Below, piece by piece: positions 17,755 through 27,904 of a DNA stretch of 64,000 nucleotides; position 1 is the stretch's first letter, and every line of letters starts with the position of its first letter. Under the pieces are notes generated by a model. It saw nothing but the letters and a program-made list of their open reading frames with translations. It was not told the origin of the DNA and ran no database searches. The position numbers and the translations under genes were made by a program. Source of the stretch: Pinibacter soli (GTDB lineage: Bacteria; Bacteroidota; Bacteroidia; Chitinophagales; Chitinophagaceae); assembly GCF_029961145.1 (NCBI RefSeq), contig NZ_JASBRG010000001.1, positions 310,001 to 374,000 on the forward strand. The letters are read 5' to 3'.

Positions 17755-20523
17755 TTAAAATTTGATGTTCAATCCTGCGTTCACCATTTTCTGCAACGGA
17801 TAGTTGGCATTGTACCCTTCAGGATCCGCAAGCTTGAATGGACTTGCGGTAAGCAGGTTATATCCATTTATATAAAACCTTACCTCGTTCAGTTTTATTC
17901 TTTCTGAAATTTTCATGGGAACGGTATAGCCTAACTCAACACTTTTCATGCGCAAATAATTACCAGAGCAAACCCAGAAAGAAGAGAGTTGGCTATTGTT
18001 GGCATTGGTACCAACCGATACTCTCGGATAGGTAGCAGTAGTGGCTGTTTCAGGCGTCCACCTCTTAAGGTTGTTTTCATACGCCTGCCCACGGCCATTG
18101 TTTTGAAACTCCCAGAAATTACTGCCTGTGGTAACGATGTTACGATTCGCAACACCTTGTATTAAGCATGACAAATCAAAACCTTTCCAGCCAAGCGAAA
18201 GATCCATTCCATAAGTAAGCTGTGGCTTGGTATTACCAATCGCTGTTTGATCCAGCCCGTTGATGAGGCCATCATTATTGAGGTCTTTGTATTTTATATC
18301 GCCCGGTCTTACTGTGTTAAACGGCTTTGCCGCAACATCAGCATCATGCTGCGATTGAAAAAGACCATCAGCTACATAACCAAATAATTGTCCAACCGGC
18401 TGCCCTGTTTGTCGCATGTACGCATAAGTCCTTGCAGGCTCATCCTGGAACAAGACTTTGGTTTTTAAAACAGCTGCATTGGCTGAAACACCATAGCTGA
18501 TTGCTCCTGCGTGATTCTGATAGTTCAATTGTAGTTCATATCCCGAATACCTGCTGCGACCAAGATTTTCATTGGGATAGCCAGCGCCCAGGATGGCAGT
18601 GGATTTGCCCCTTGTCAACAGCTGGTCATAATGTTCGTTGTTGAAATAATCGGCGCTCAATTGCAAATGATTATTAAAGAAAGCCGCATCGAAACCAATG
18701 TTTAATTTTTTTGCCTTTTCCCATGTTTTACCTGAATTTACCAATGCATCCTGGCTAAGACCATTTACGGCAGTTGGTGTATTGCCAAAATTGTAGCCCG
18801 TACCATCATTATAATATTGAATGTAATCGTAGTAGCCGGCAGGGTCATACCCACTGATACCATAGGATGCTCTTAGTTTTAATAAACTGAGCCAGCCTAC
18901 GCGTTGTAAAAAACTTTCTTTGCTCAATACCCATCCAAATCCAATGGCAGGAAACATACCATTGCGATTGCCTTTGGCATAATGCGTGGAACCGCTGTAA
19001 GAAGCCGCCGCCTGTACGATGTATTTTTGATCGAGTGAATAAGACACATTACCAGACAAGCCCGGATAAAGGATAGTAAGATCACTGTTATAGGTACGAT
19101 TGTCATTGTTTGCCACTACCAATGCATCCCATTTGCTCCTTCCAATTTCCCTATTGTAGCCAAGTGATACTTCAGAATAATATAGTCTGTTCTGGCTACT
19201 GATCGCCGATGTATTGGTCTGGTCGCCAATCGTATTGAATTGCTTGTAAGGAACATTGGCGCCCATATCCTGGTACACTGCAAAAGTGCGGCTGCGGTTG
19301 ATATCTTCCTGAGTAAAACTGGTTAATGCCACAAGCGACCTTGCCCAAAGTCCAGTAGTGATATTATCCAGCTTCAGTTTGAGGCTTCCATCTACTTTAA
19401 AATCTTTTGCATTGGATGGTCTGTAACCACTCTGGTACACCTGTCCATATATATTGTTTTGAAAATTCAGGTTGCCTCCCAGCGAGCCATCCCTGTTCAG
19501 CGCCGGATAAGCACTATTAGGTGTGGCTCTGATGGCAGTTAAAATAGATTCAGATGTTGAGCCTGGCTGGTTATAGTTTTGGACACGTCCAAACATATTG
19601 ACTGTAGCAGTTAGTGATTTGCTGATATCCAAATCGAGGTTAGAACGTACGATATATCTTTTGTAATCGGCATTGCTGTTGTACACACGGCTGTCGTCAT
19701 TTTTAAACATCCCTTCCTGGTGCAGGTAATCAAGATTTACAAAATACCTGAAGCCAGCACCACCGCCGGAAACAGCCATATCGTAGCGGCTGAATTTGGA
19801 TTGTTGTTTCAAAACCTTATCCTGCCAGTCGACATCCGGATGGCCGATGCTATCGGTTCCATTTCTAAAAGCATCCAGGTCCGCCGGTGAATAGGCAGGG
19901 CTATTGCCATCGTTTACTCTTGCTTCATTGTATAAGGTAGCGTAGTCATATGCGTTCAAAAACTTCGGCATGCTCATTGGCCGTTGAACACCGTATTGCG
20001 CATTGAATGAAAAATTTGCCTTTGATGGCACCCCTTTTTGGGTAGTGATCAAAATGGCGCCATTGGCAGAACGGATACCGAGCATTGCAGTCGCCAACGC
20101 ATCTTTCAACACCGTAATTGATTCAATCTGCTCAGGGTTGATGGAAGAAAAGCTTTGTGGCGTTCCATCGATCAAAACCAAGGGCGTGCGACCACGCAAG
20201 TACAGCGCCACATCGTCATAACCGGGATTGCCGCTTGACTGGTTGGTGTACAAACCTGCAAGACGACCTGTAACCATCGTGCCCCAGTTGGCGGCAATGG
20301 TTTTTTGCAGGGCCGGCGTTTGTACTTCACTTATAGATTCCAGTGAAAGTTTTTCCTCACGTTTATGATACAATAAGTTGAATGATTTGGCTGAATTTGG
20401 TGCGACCGTATCTTTTTTTACAATCTTGTCCCCTTTATTGCCTTGCTGTGCTCTTAAAGATTGGGCAGGTACGGCAACCATGCCGCAGGCAAGTACGGAG
20501 ATCAAAGGCAGGAGTCTTTTCAT
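17755..20523 (-). CDS. SusC/RagA family TonB-dependent transporter, short N-terminus (pair A)
   Basis: This 922-residue outer-membrane transporter is the first gene of the minus-strand operon. A signal peptide (about 1-25) is followed by only some 50 residues before the plug, which contains RLAGLYTNQSSGNPGYDDV, LVLIDGTPQ and SITVLKDALATAMLGIRSAN. The CarboxypepD_reg-like domain and the VVVGYG segment found in pair B and in the 27.9-31.2 kb SusC are missing. The beta-barrel ends in NAGLNIKF. Family knowledge says it imports oligosaccharide with its SusD partner. The missing N-terminal extension is real in the sequence, since the ATG and signal peptide are intact. Confidence 0.94.
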   Translation of the reverse strand: MKRLLPLISVLACGMVAVPAQSLRAQQGNKGDKIVKKDTVAPNSAKSFNLLYHKREEKLSLESISEVQTPALQKTIAANWGTMVTGRLAGLYTNQSSGNPGYDDVALYLRGRTPLVLIDGTPQSFSSINPEQIESITVLKDALATAMLGIRSANGAILITTQKGVPSKANFSFNAQYGVQRPMSMPKFLNAYDYATLYNEARVNDGNSPAYSPADLDAFRNGTDSIGHPDVDWQDKVLKQQSKFSRYDMAVSGGGAGFRYFVNLDYLHQEGMFKNDDSRVYNSNADYKRYIVRSNLDLDISKSLTATVNMFGRVQNYNQPGSTSESILTAIRATPNSAYPALNRDGSLGGNLNFQNNIYGQVYQSGYRPSNAKDFKVDGSLKLKLDNITTGLWARSLVALTSFTQEDINRSRTFAVYQDMGANVPYKQFNTIGDQTNTSAISSQNRLYYSEVSLGYNREIGRSKWDALVVANNDNRTYNSDLTILYPGLSGNVSYSLDQKYIVQAAASYSGSTHYAKGNRNGMFPAIGFGWVLSKESFLQRVGWLSLLKLRASYGISGYDPAGYYDYIQYYNDGTGYNFGNTPTAVNGLSQDALVNSGKTWEKAKKLNIGFDAAFFNNHLQLSADYFNNEHYDQLLTRGKSTAILGAGYPNENLGRSRYSGYELQLNYQNHAGAISYGVSANAAVLKTKVLFQDEPARTYAYMRQTGQPVGQLFGYVADGLFQSQHDADVAAKPFNTVRPGDIKYKDLNNDGLINGLDQTAIGNTKPQLTYGMDLSLGWKGFDLSCLIQGVANRNIVTTGSNFWEFQNNGRGQAYENNLKRWTPETATTATYPRVSVGTNANNSQLSSFWVCSGNYLRMKSVELGYTVPMKISERIKLNEVRFYINGYNLLTASPFKLADPEGYNANYPLQKMVNAGLNIKF

Positions 20524-20912
20524 AATAGTTAAGCAATATTAGTTTACAGGTTACCGGAACAGCATCGCTTCATTCCGACATCACAAATATGCGATTACAT
20601 TGGCCGTAGCCTTTGCTCATATCAGTCTTTTTTTTGCTTTTTTCATTCGATGGGCTTTTTTTTTCAAAATAACAGTGACTGTGCCTCGCAATCTTTTTCT
20701 TTTTTAAATGGCCTTCACCGGCTAAATCATCCGATTATTTTTTTCGTTTACCTTGTGCTACCTGTCACTTCCATCGCAGTGTTCATACAACCTGCTCATT
20801 TGTTCCTTTCTTTTGCTCATTTGCACGAAAGCGCTAAAAATAAGGGCTTTCAAGTCATCGCCAATGAATAAAAATCTTAATTTGCCTGTAACGAGCTGCG
20901 AAAAATTGCTAT
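20524..20912. promoter_or_regulatory. Divergent control region between PUL operon and HTCS gene
   Basis: This 389-base gap separates the leftward SusC operon from the rightward hybrid two-component gene and must hold both promoters. On the plus strand it contains a direct repeat TGCTCATTTG at 20793-20802 and 20814-20823, spaced 21 bases (two helical turns), and a partial copy TTGCTCAT at 20613-20620. AraC-type outputs of HTCS regulators bind direct repeats with such spacing, so these are candidate operators. An inverted pair GAAAGC/GCTTTC lies near 20826-20850. TAATTTGC near 20878 is a weak match to the Bacteroidota -7 element. No open frame of note is present. Confidence 0.5.
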
Positions 20913-23900
20913 ATGAGACCAAGTACCCTTAACCGAAATAATAGATTGATCCGAATTTTATTGCTCCATTTGGTATGCCCCGGTTTTATTTTGTTGTTTT
21001 TTTCGTCCATTGTTTATAGCCAGCCCCACGATGTGAAATTTACAATCATCGGTCGCGAGCAGGGACTTAGCAACAGCACCGTACTTTCCATTTACCAGGA
21101 TCAAAAAGGTTTTATCTGGCTCGGCACTGTGGACGGCCTGAATAAGTATGATGGCCATAAAACCATTGTGTACCAAAAAAAACCAATTGACAGTACCAGC
21201 ATTAGCGGCAATTATATTTCAGGAATACAGGAAGATGCGAACCATGACCTATGGGTGGGAACCAGCACAGGCCTAAATAAATTTTCCACCACCACCAACA
21301 AGTTTACAAGGTTTCCCTTTTTACCGGAGAATAAAAAAAGTATCAGCAGTTTCAATATTGAATGCATATATAAAGATACAAAGGGCAATATCTGGATCGG
21401 TACCAATGCAGGAATGAACCTGCTGGAAAAAACAGGAACCACATTTTTGAGATTTGCCAATGTTTACCCAAAGCCCCACGTCAATATCATTAAAGCCATT
21501 TATGAAGACAAAAATGGCATCTTTTGGGTCGGTACCGAGGCAGGACTGTTCACATTTGACCGTCAAACGAAAAAATATACCCCCTTCCAGGATGGCTCCA
21601 ATACCGATTTGTCAAGCATGTCCATTGCTGCCATTACAGAAAACAACGAAGGGTGTTTATTTATAGGCACTTCTGTTTCGGGACTATTTATTATTGATCC
21701 TTCGCGAAAAAACACAACGCATTATACCCACAATGAGGCGTTACCCGGAAGTATCAGCAATAATGTGATCAAATGCCTGCTACACACCCAAAAAAACAAT
21801 ATCTGGATTGGCACCGAAAATGGCGCCCTGAATTTATGGAAGAAAGAAACCAGTACATTTATCCGTTTCGAAAACAACATTGATAACTCTTATAGTTTTT
21901 CACAAAAGACAGCGTCCTCCCTTTTTGAAGACCGCTCGGGCAATCTTTGGGTAGGCACCCATCGCGGTGGTGTAAATCTGTATAGCCCCGATGATAATAA
22001 GTTTGCCGCCTACACACAACGCCGTGGCGGGCTTGGTTATAAAGACATCAAAACTTTTTTTGAAGACAGCGACGGCAAAGTATGGATCGGCACAGATGGC
22101 GGGGGATTAAATATATGGGATCGCAAAACAGATGCATTCACTTATTTGCGGCATCAGGCTAATGATCCTTCATCCATCAGCAGCGATGCAGTATTGCATA
22201 TTATGAAAGACAGTCACCATCGCATATGGGTCAGTACATGGGGTGGTGGGCTCAATTTATATACCGGTAATGGCAGGTTCAAAAAATACTTGCATGACGA
22301 CAAGAATCCTTCCAGCATAAGCTCTAATAATGTTTGCCGGGTTATGGAAGATAGGAAAGGACGAATATGGGTGGGCACATATTATGGCGGGCTCAATCTG
22401 TTTGATCCTGCTGCAGGCACATTTATGCGCATAATGAGCGACCCCGCCAAAACCACTCCATTCATTGGAAACAATGTGGTGTCTATGAACGAAGACAAGA
22501 ACGGTGATCTTTGGTTTGGTACAGATGATGGCGGACTCAATTACTTCAATGTGCAGGACAATAAATTCGATCATTTTTTTAACCAGAAAAAAGAAGATGG
22601 TACTGGCGGGATCGGCAACCTACGTGTCATATTTGTAGATAGTAAGAACCGTTTATGGGTGGGCCAAAAGGGCTTGTACCTGTTTGATTACAACAAAAGG
22701 AAGTTCAACTCGTACACCGACGACCCTTCCCTTGCGTTTGAAAACATACAGGTGATCAACGAAGACAACAATGGCATTTTCTGGATCACCACGCGCAATG
22801 GATTGATTGCCTTTAACCCTGAAACGAAAAAACTGCAACAATACAATACTGCCGATGGTTTGCAAGGGTTGGAATTTAACCAAAATGCCTGCCTGAAATT
22901 AAGCGATGGCAAAATGTTGATTGGTGGCTTTAACGGGTTCAATCTTTTTGATCCGGCAAAAATAAGCAACAGCCATTTGGACGCACCCGTGTTCATAACA
23001 GATCTGCAGATATTCAACAAAGACATGGGTTATGGCGTGCAAGGCTCACCACTGAAGCAATCCATTACAGAAGCAAAAGAAATTGTTCTTCATCATAGTC
23101 AATCCGTTTTTTCGCTGGAATATGCTGCACTTGATTATGCACCCCATAGCGAAACACATTATTCTTACAAACTGGAAGGCTTTGATAAAAACTGGAACTA
23201 TGTAGGTAATCAACGTAAGGCTACCTTTACCAATCTCGACCCGGGCACCTACATTTTTCATGTAAGATCGGGTACCAGCGACGGCACATGGAGTGAACAG
23301 CAGGCAAGCATTCAAATTACCATCCTGCCGCCTTTCTGGGGAACATGGTGGTTTGAGCTGATTGGTATGCTGGTGATTGTAAGTATTGTTTATTTCATTT
23401 TGTTTTACCGCAGGAAATATGAGCTCAAAAAAATAGACGACCAAAAAGCAAGCGAGATGCACCAGATGCAGCTACAGTTTTTCACCAATATTTCTCATGA
23501 GCTCAGAACGCCGTTATCGTTGATTGCAGGGCCTCTCGAAAAAATGAAACAGGAAGATATCCTGCCGGCACACAAACACTACTACGAAATGATGCAGCGC
23601 AATGTAACCCGTTTACTGTCGCTGATCAGCGAGCTGATGGACTTTAGAAAAGTAGAAGCAGGGGTGCTCAGGCTAAAAGTAATGCCGGGCAATATGCACA
23701 CATTTGTACAGCAAATTACGGAGGACTTCTCGGCTATTGCTCTACAAAAAAATATCGATTTTAAAGTACAAGTGCCGGCGTCAACAAAAGAAATGTGGTT
23801 TGATCACCAAGTGGTTGAAAAAATAATTATCAACCTTGTTCACAATGCCTTTAAATATACCAACGATAAAGGCAAAATTACCGTGGAGCTATTGCATTCA

Positions 23901-25103
23901 TTGGAAAATTTCAAACCAATGTTTGAAAATGATTTGCTCGTAAAAAGCGATTACCATCCTGTTGCAAATGCCTACTTGCGTATCGCAGATTCCGGACGCG
24001 GCATATCCAAAGAAAGTATACGATATCTCTTTGAAAGATATTACCGCATCACCCAGGAGCATCTGGGATCTGGTGTGGGCCTCGCTTTTGTGAAAAGTCT
24101 CACGCTATTGCACAAAGGTTTCATTCATGTATACAGCGAGATCAATAAGGGTACCGAAATTATTGTTGCCATCCCTTCATCCAAAGAGGATTATTCAGAT
24201 GATGAAAAATGGAGCGATAAGAGTAAGGAAGCCCTCGCATCATTAGAGAGCAATCACTACAACACAATTGGCCAGGACGTCTACAGCCATGCAACACCAG
24301 CAGCATTCGGACAAACACAAATAGCGAAAACCATATTGATCGTTGACGACAATGAAGAGCTTAGGCATTTTATGAAAGCAAGTTTTGGCGAAACATATCA
24401 CATATCAATAGCGGAAAATGGACTGGTCGGATTACAAAAAGCACGCGAAGAAATGCCCGACCTGATCATTAGCGACTTGATGATGCCTGAGTTGAACGGC
24501 ATAGAATTTTGCAAACAGCTTCGTGAAGACATCGAAATCAGTCATATACCTTTCATTTTGCTTACTGCAAAAGATGCCCTGGAAAGCAGACTGGACGGCA
24601 TGAACGGCGGCGCCGACCACTACTTTACCAAACCCGTGAGCATTGAACTATTACAAATCACTATCAAAAACCTCTTTCTGCAGCGCCAGAAAATAAAGGA
24701 GCGTTATTCGCAAGACTATAAAGTGGAAGTGCGTGAACTGGTACATTCTGCAAAGGACAAAGAATTTATGGACCGCCTGCTGGAACTGACTGAACAGCAA
24801 CTGGAAAACACCGAACTAAATGTGGATTTCATTTGCCACAACATTGGCATGAGCAAAACGAAACTATATAAAAAAGTAAAGGATATTACCGGTCAAACCA
24901 TTAATGAATTTGTGAGAGCTTTCCGTCTTAAAAAAGCGGTTGATATAATGACTCATGAAGATGTCACCATTACGGAGGTGATGTTCAGGGTAGGTATACA
25001 ATCCAATTCTTATTTTACCAATATTTTCAAAAAAGAATTCAACAAAACGCCGTCGCAGTTTTTGCAGGAGATAACGAACAAGGGACAGAAAGCAAATCTA
25101 TAG
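20913..25103 (+). CDS. Hybrid two-component system (HTCS) sensor-regulator of the PUL
   Basis: This 1396-residue single-chain regulator has a signal sequence (about 1-37), then about fourteen Reg_prop beta-propeller repeats (NIWIGT / LWVGT-type, about 40-700) and a Y_Y_Y domain (about 715-795). A transmembrane helix follows (WWFELIGMLVIVSIVYFIL), then HisKA with NISHELRTPLS (His862) and HATPase with NLVHNAFKY and GSGVGLAF. The receiver contains LIVDDNEELR and Asp1188 in IISDLMMPE, and an AraC-type HTH ends the protein (about 1290-1390, RAFRLKKAVDIM). HTCS proteins sense oligosaccharides in the periplasm and activate the adjacent PUL. All catalytic motifs look intact. It is the only regulator in this locus and is divergent from it. 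Confidence 0.96.
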   Translation: MRPSTLNRNNRLIRILLLHLVCPGFILLFFSSIVYSQPHDVKFTIIGREQGLSNSTVLSIYQDQKGFIWLGTVDGLNKYDGHKTIVYQKKPIDSTSISGNYISGIQEDANHDLWVGTSTGLNKFSTTTNKFTRFPFLPENKKSISSFNIECIYKDTKGNIWIGTNAGMNLLEKTGTTFLRFANVYPKPHVNIIKAIYEDKNGIFWVGTEAGLFTFDRQTKKYTPFQDGSNTDLSSMSIAAITENNEGCLFIGTSVSGLFIIDPSRKNTTHYTHNEALPGSISNNVIKCLLHTQKNNIWIGTENGALNLWKKETSTFIRFENNIDNSYSFSQKTASSLFEDRSGNLWVGTHRGGVNLYSPDDNKFAAYTQRRGGLGYKDIKTFFEDSDGKVWIGTDGGGLNIWDRKTDAFTYLRHQANDPSSISSDAVLHIMKDSHHRIWVSTWGGGLNLYTGNGRFKKYLHDDKNPSSISSNNVCRVMEDRKGRIWVGTYYGGLNLFDPAAGTFMRIMSDPAKTTPFIGNNVVSMNEDKNGDLWFGTDDGGLNYFNVQDNKFDHFFNQKKEDGTGGIGNLRVIFVDSKNRLWVGQKGLYLFDYNKRKFNSYTDDPSLAFENIQVINEDNNGIFWITTRNGLIAFNPETKKLQQYNTADGLQGLEFNQNACLKLSDGKMLIGGFNGFNLFDPAKISNSHLDAPVFITDLQIFNKDMGYGVQGSPLKQSITEAKEIVLHHSQSVFSLEYAALDYAPHSETHYSYKLEGFDKNWNYVGNQRKATFTNLDPGTYIFHVRSGTSDGTWSEQQASIQITILPPFWGTWWFELIGMLVIVSIVYFILFYRRKYELKKIDDQKASEMHQMQLQFFTNISHELRTPLSLIAGPLEKMKQEDILPAHKHYYEMMQRNVTRLLSLISELMDFRKVEAGVLRLKVMPGNMHTFVQQITEDFSAIALQKNIDFKVQVPASTKEMWFDHQVVEKIIINLVHNAFKYTNDKGKITVELLHSLENFKPMFENDLLVKSDYHPVANAYLRIADSGRGISKESIRYLFERYYRITQEHLGSGVGLAFVKSLTLLHKGFIHVYSEINKGTEIIVAIPSSKEDYSDDEKWSDKSKEALASLESNHYNTIGQDVYSHATPAAFGQTQIAKTILIVDDNEELRHFMKASFGETYHISIAENGLVGLQKAREEMPDLIISDLMMPELNGIEFCKQLREDIEISHIPFILLTAKDALESRLDGMNGGADHYFTKPVSIELLQITIKNLFLQRQKIKERYSQDYKVEVRELVHSAKDKEFMDRLLELTEQQLENTELNVDFICHNIGMSKTKLYKKVKDITGQTINEFVRAFRLKKAVDIMTHEDVTITEVMFRVGIQSNSYFTNIFKKEFNKTPSQFLQEITNKGQKANL

Positions 25104-25163
25104 TAGAAACTAAGACACGCTAGATTAATTCTGGCAACTGCATTATATATAGGCTTCAATGTG

Positions 25164-25286
25164 TCTGAGGGAATCGAACCAAGGCTGAATTACTGTTGAC
25201 TTCAATCTATTGCAAACTAGACAAAAAGTTGTTCAATGAATTGTTCACTCTAAGTAACTGAACGCAACCAGTTTTTAATTTAAGAT
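25164..25286 (+). repeat. 123-bp direct repeat, copy A (outer boundary of island)
   Basis: This segment aligns without gaps to 41357-41479: by hand count 102 of 123 positions are identical, in four perfectly conserved blocks. Block 1 (TCTGAGGGAATCGAACC) reads on the minus strand like the T-loop and 3' half of a tRNA. Block 3 contains GTTCAATGAATTGTTCACT, which also occurs in variant form at 35352 and 44177. The copy begins 60 bases after the HTCS stop codon, exactly where the PUL ends. It is most likely an attachment-site end of an integrated element. Confidence 0.7.
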
Positions 25287-25498
25287 TAAAATGGCCGTCC
25301 TCACTGGACAGTTTCCGAACCGGTTTGTTGATGATTTGGAAAAAATAGCAAAGAAAATAGCTGAATATCCCCAAAAGAGATTGAATGACGTAGTCTTGCT
25401 ATTTCAAAGGCAGACCCTTTATTGAACTAGGGATACTTGCTTCGCTTCGATGCCACGTTGTACATTTTCAGTTTTCTTTTACTGACGACTATTACCCC

Positions 25499-25804
25499 TT
25501 ATGAACCCTTGTTTCGAATATTCCGTACAAAAAGCAAAATAGAAACATTCTTTTCTTTATTGCATCGCAAATAGATTGTGTCTTTATTTCTGTCCCACTT
25601 GCCTTGGCAAGCAATGCCTGCATCAACAGCAAAATATTTTTCTAACAAATCAAATGAACTACCAGCGTTACTCAAGACTAGTTGCATTTTTAAATCTTTA
25701 TTTCTTTCCAGATATGTTCCGTTAATAACACTTTTTGAAGTATTACATGAACAATAGACTAAGATCGCTAAACAGCTAACGAGGTTTGAAGTCTGTTTTT
25801 TAAG
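25499..25804 (-). pseudogene. Lipoprotein-like reading frame without a start codon
   Basis: The frame ends with a stop at 25499 and stays open leftward-transcribed from at least 25804. Its N-terminal part reads LKKQTSNLVSCLAILVYCSC, which looks like a lipoprotein signal, but the expected start position is CTT (25802-25804) and the first ATG is internal at 25687. The mature part has no recognised domain; it includes YLRCNKEKN. It may be a decayed small lipoprotein gene just inside the island boundary, or chance. No function is assigned. Confidence 0.35.
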
Positions 25805-26085
25805 TCGGCTACCATTTTATTTAAACCGGTCTCAAAAATTTCATGATACTTGCTTAGTGTATCCTTGTAATCGGCAGAAATAAAATAGTTGGATTCTTTA
25901 CCCGGCTCTTTTAAAATAGTATCTATAACTCTCCTTCACCATTTATATCTCCCAAGTTTTTATGCTCCTTTGTCTTTTCATTATAGAGACTATAGCATTG
26001 GTTCTTTTTCTCCGTCACATAGTTTGTGTAGGGACGGCAGATTTGATTTAGTCCGTAATTCGTCGTTTTGTAAAAATTTCTAAAT
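25768..26085 (-). pseudogene. Frameshifted remnant of unknown protein
   Basis: Two minus-strand frames join in sense. The upstream part (about 26080 to 25926) reads through EKKNQCYSLYNEKTKEH and then stops at 25923. The downstream part (about 25920 to 25768) continues in another frame through ESNYFISADYKDTL and ends QTSLAV-stop. A one-base shift near 25920-25930 would fuse them. No start codon or domain was recognised. Composition is lysine-, glutamate- and tyrosine-rich. It overlaps the 5' part of the neighbouring lipoprotein-like frame by a few dozen bases. This is low-confidence evidence of a degraded gene. Confidence 0.3.
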
Positions 26086-26086
26086 T

Positions 26087-26118
26087 ATAAGGGAGGAGCC
26101 AGCGCTCCTCCCTTATAC
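26087..26118 (-). terminator. Rho-independent-like terminator after SusD (26.1-27.9 kb)
   Basis: TAAGGGAGGAGC pairs with GCTCCTCCCTTA around a tiny loop, giving a strong GC-rich stem 30 bases past the SusD stop codon on the minus strand. The following minus-strand sequence is AT-rich. Confidence 0.75.
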
Positions 26119-26148
26119 ATATTTTACTTAATCATTAGTGATTAAAAC

Positions 26149-27885
26149 CTATTGCCATCCTGGGTTTTGAGAAAAAGATATTCCATGATTGGTGTACAAC
26201 TGCAACTGTCCTGTAGGAATAAAATCCAAATAGTTTTGAGGTGTTTTTACAACTCTTTTTGCTGCAGTGGTTGTTGAATACGGCAATATATATCCTGTAG
26301 CATCTTGTCCGCCTTGTGTGCCCGAAGTTCCGGCAGGAACTTTTGCACCTTTAAAGATATCCGGTTTTACAGACGCATCTAAGTAAGACAGTTTAGCCCA
26401 ACGACGCAGGTCCCAATAGCGGAAACTTGTTAGCATCAATTCTGCCCTTCTTTCGCGACGAACCTCCCAAAGCAAAGCCGGCACATCGCCATCCCTTTTA
26501 GGATCATTGGGCACATTGGTTACGTTTAAAGAAGTTACACCAGCTCTTGCACGCAGCAGATTAATGGTTTTGTCAGCATCGGCTTGCGTAAAACTTCCCA
26601 GTTCGGCAAGCGCTTCAGCTTCATTAAGCAACACTTCCGGCAACCAGAAAACAGGAGCATCTGTTGGGTTATTGGGTGCTAACAGTTGTGTAGGTGTTAA
26701 AGTTGCATTATTAAAACGGGTGATTAAATAACCTGTGGTAGATACAAACCCTTTGGAGTTTGGCTTTCCTGTATAGCACAAAATACTGTCAATACTTGCG
26801 GTTAATCGCTTGTCCCTGTTTTTTAATGTAGTTTGAGCAATAGAAAGTGTTGTGGGATTACTGGCATCCCCCTGGTAAAGCGATGAAAGATTTATTGGTA
26901 ACCCATCAGTGCATAAGAAAGATTCCACCGCATCTTTTGTTAATCCGTACACTTGTGTACTACTGTTACAATATCCAACCACAGAATGGGTAACAATGCC
27001 ATCCAGGTAAACACGATACAGCAGCACTTCTTTATTCCCCGTCAAATCCATCGAACTGAATACAGTTCGAAAGTCAGGGTTCAATTGGTATCCACCACCA
27101 TTCATTACAGCCTCCGATGCTGTTTTGCATTCCGTCAGGTATTTTGTTGCTCTTGTGGCACTGTTCAACTGATATTTACTGTAAGTGCCTTCGTACAAAC
27201 AAATGCGTGATTTTAAAGCCTGGGCAACATCCTGCGTTACGGAATTGACGTCGGCCACACTTTTGGAATAAAGCAGGGTAACTGCATTGTTCAAATCATT
27301 TAAAACACTGTCCATAACTGTATTTCGTGGCACACGTGGTCCCCAAATGATAGAAGTATCAATAACCTGATCAAGATATGTATTTGTGTACGGAACATCA
27401 CCGTAATGCCGCACCAAATCAAAATATTCCATGGCCCTAAAAAAATACGCTACTCCACGATAATGATTTTTTTGTACATCACTCATGGAAGACACACCGC
27501 CAATTCTTGTCAGCAAAAGATTAGCCATGCGAATATGGTAATACGGAGTCGTCCATGTAGTAGCGGTAGACCCGGCCGCTGTTGGAAATATATCAATGGC
27601 ACTATTGACCTGGTCATCTGAGAAAGATGGAAAGTAGAAATTAGACTCGGTTCCGGCAGTAGTAGCAGGAGGTGCAATATTTGAACTGATGGTTGAGGTT
27701 GCTCCTTGTCCAAAACCGTTAAACAAGCAATAAAATCCGTTACAAAATATTTTCACATTCGATTCGCTTGTCCAGTATTCATTGTCGGTAAATTGTGTCA
27801 ATGGTGGTTTGTCCAAATACTTTTTGCATCCCGCCAATATAAACAACAATAGAAATGTTATGCCTATTTTATTTATTGTTTTCAT
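26149..27885 (-). CDS. SusD/RagB family glycan-binding lipoprotein (island pair)
   Basis: This 578-residue protein has a lipoprotein signal with Cys20 (FILAGC). SusD hallmarks are YFFRAMEYFDLVRHYGDVPY, LLNEAEALAELGSFTQAD and the C-terminal block RRAELMLTSFRYWDLRRWAK. It follows its SusC partner by 19 bases and ends before a clear terminator, so the operon closes here with no glycoside hydrolase attached. It presumably caps the SusC barrel at the cell surface and binds an extracellular glycan or other nutrient. Confidence 0.95.
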   Translation of the reverse strand: MKTINKIGITFLLLFILAGCKKYLDKPPLTQFTDNEYWTSESNVKIFCNGFYCLFNGFGQGATSTISSNIAPPATTAGTESNFYFPSFSDDQVNSAIDIFPTAAGSTATTWTTPYYHIRMANLLLTRIGGVSSMSDVQKNHYRGVAYFFRAMEYFDLVRHYGDVPYTNTYLDQVIDTSIIWGPRVPRNTVMDSVLNDLNNAVTLLYSKSVADVNSVTQDVAQALKSRICLYEGTYSKYQLNSATRATKYLTECKTASEAVMNGGGYQLNPDFRTVFSSMDLTGNKEVLLYRVYLDGIVTHSVVGYCNSSTQVYGLTKDAVESFLCTDGLPINLSSLYQGDASNPTTLSIAQTTLKNRDKRLTASIDSILCYTGKPNSKGFVSTTGYLITRFNNATLTPTQLLAPNNPTDAPVFWLPEVLLNEAEALAELGSFTQADADKTINLLRARAGVTSLNVTNVPNDPKRDGDVPALLWEVRRERRAELMLTSFRYWDLRRWAKLSYLDASVKPDIFKGAKVPAGTSGTQGGQDATGYILPYSTTTAAKRVVKTPQNYLDFIPTGQLQLYTNHGISFSQNPGWQ

Positions 27886-27904
27886 AACTTAAGCTCTTTT
27901 CAAT

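Noticed and set aside
25164-25180. A second complete tRNA gene at the 123-bp repeats
   Set aside because: Only a T-loop-like block is present; no acceptor pairing, anticodon arm or D-arm can be drawn at 25164 or 41357.
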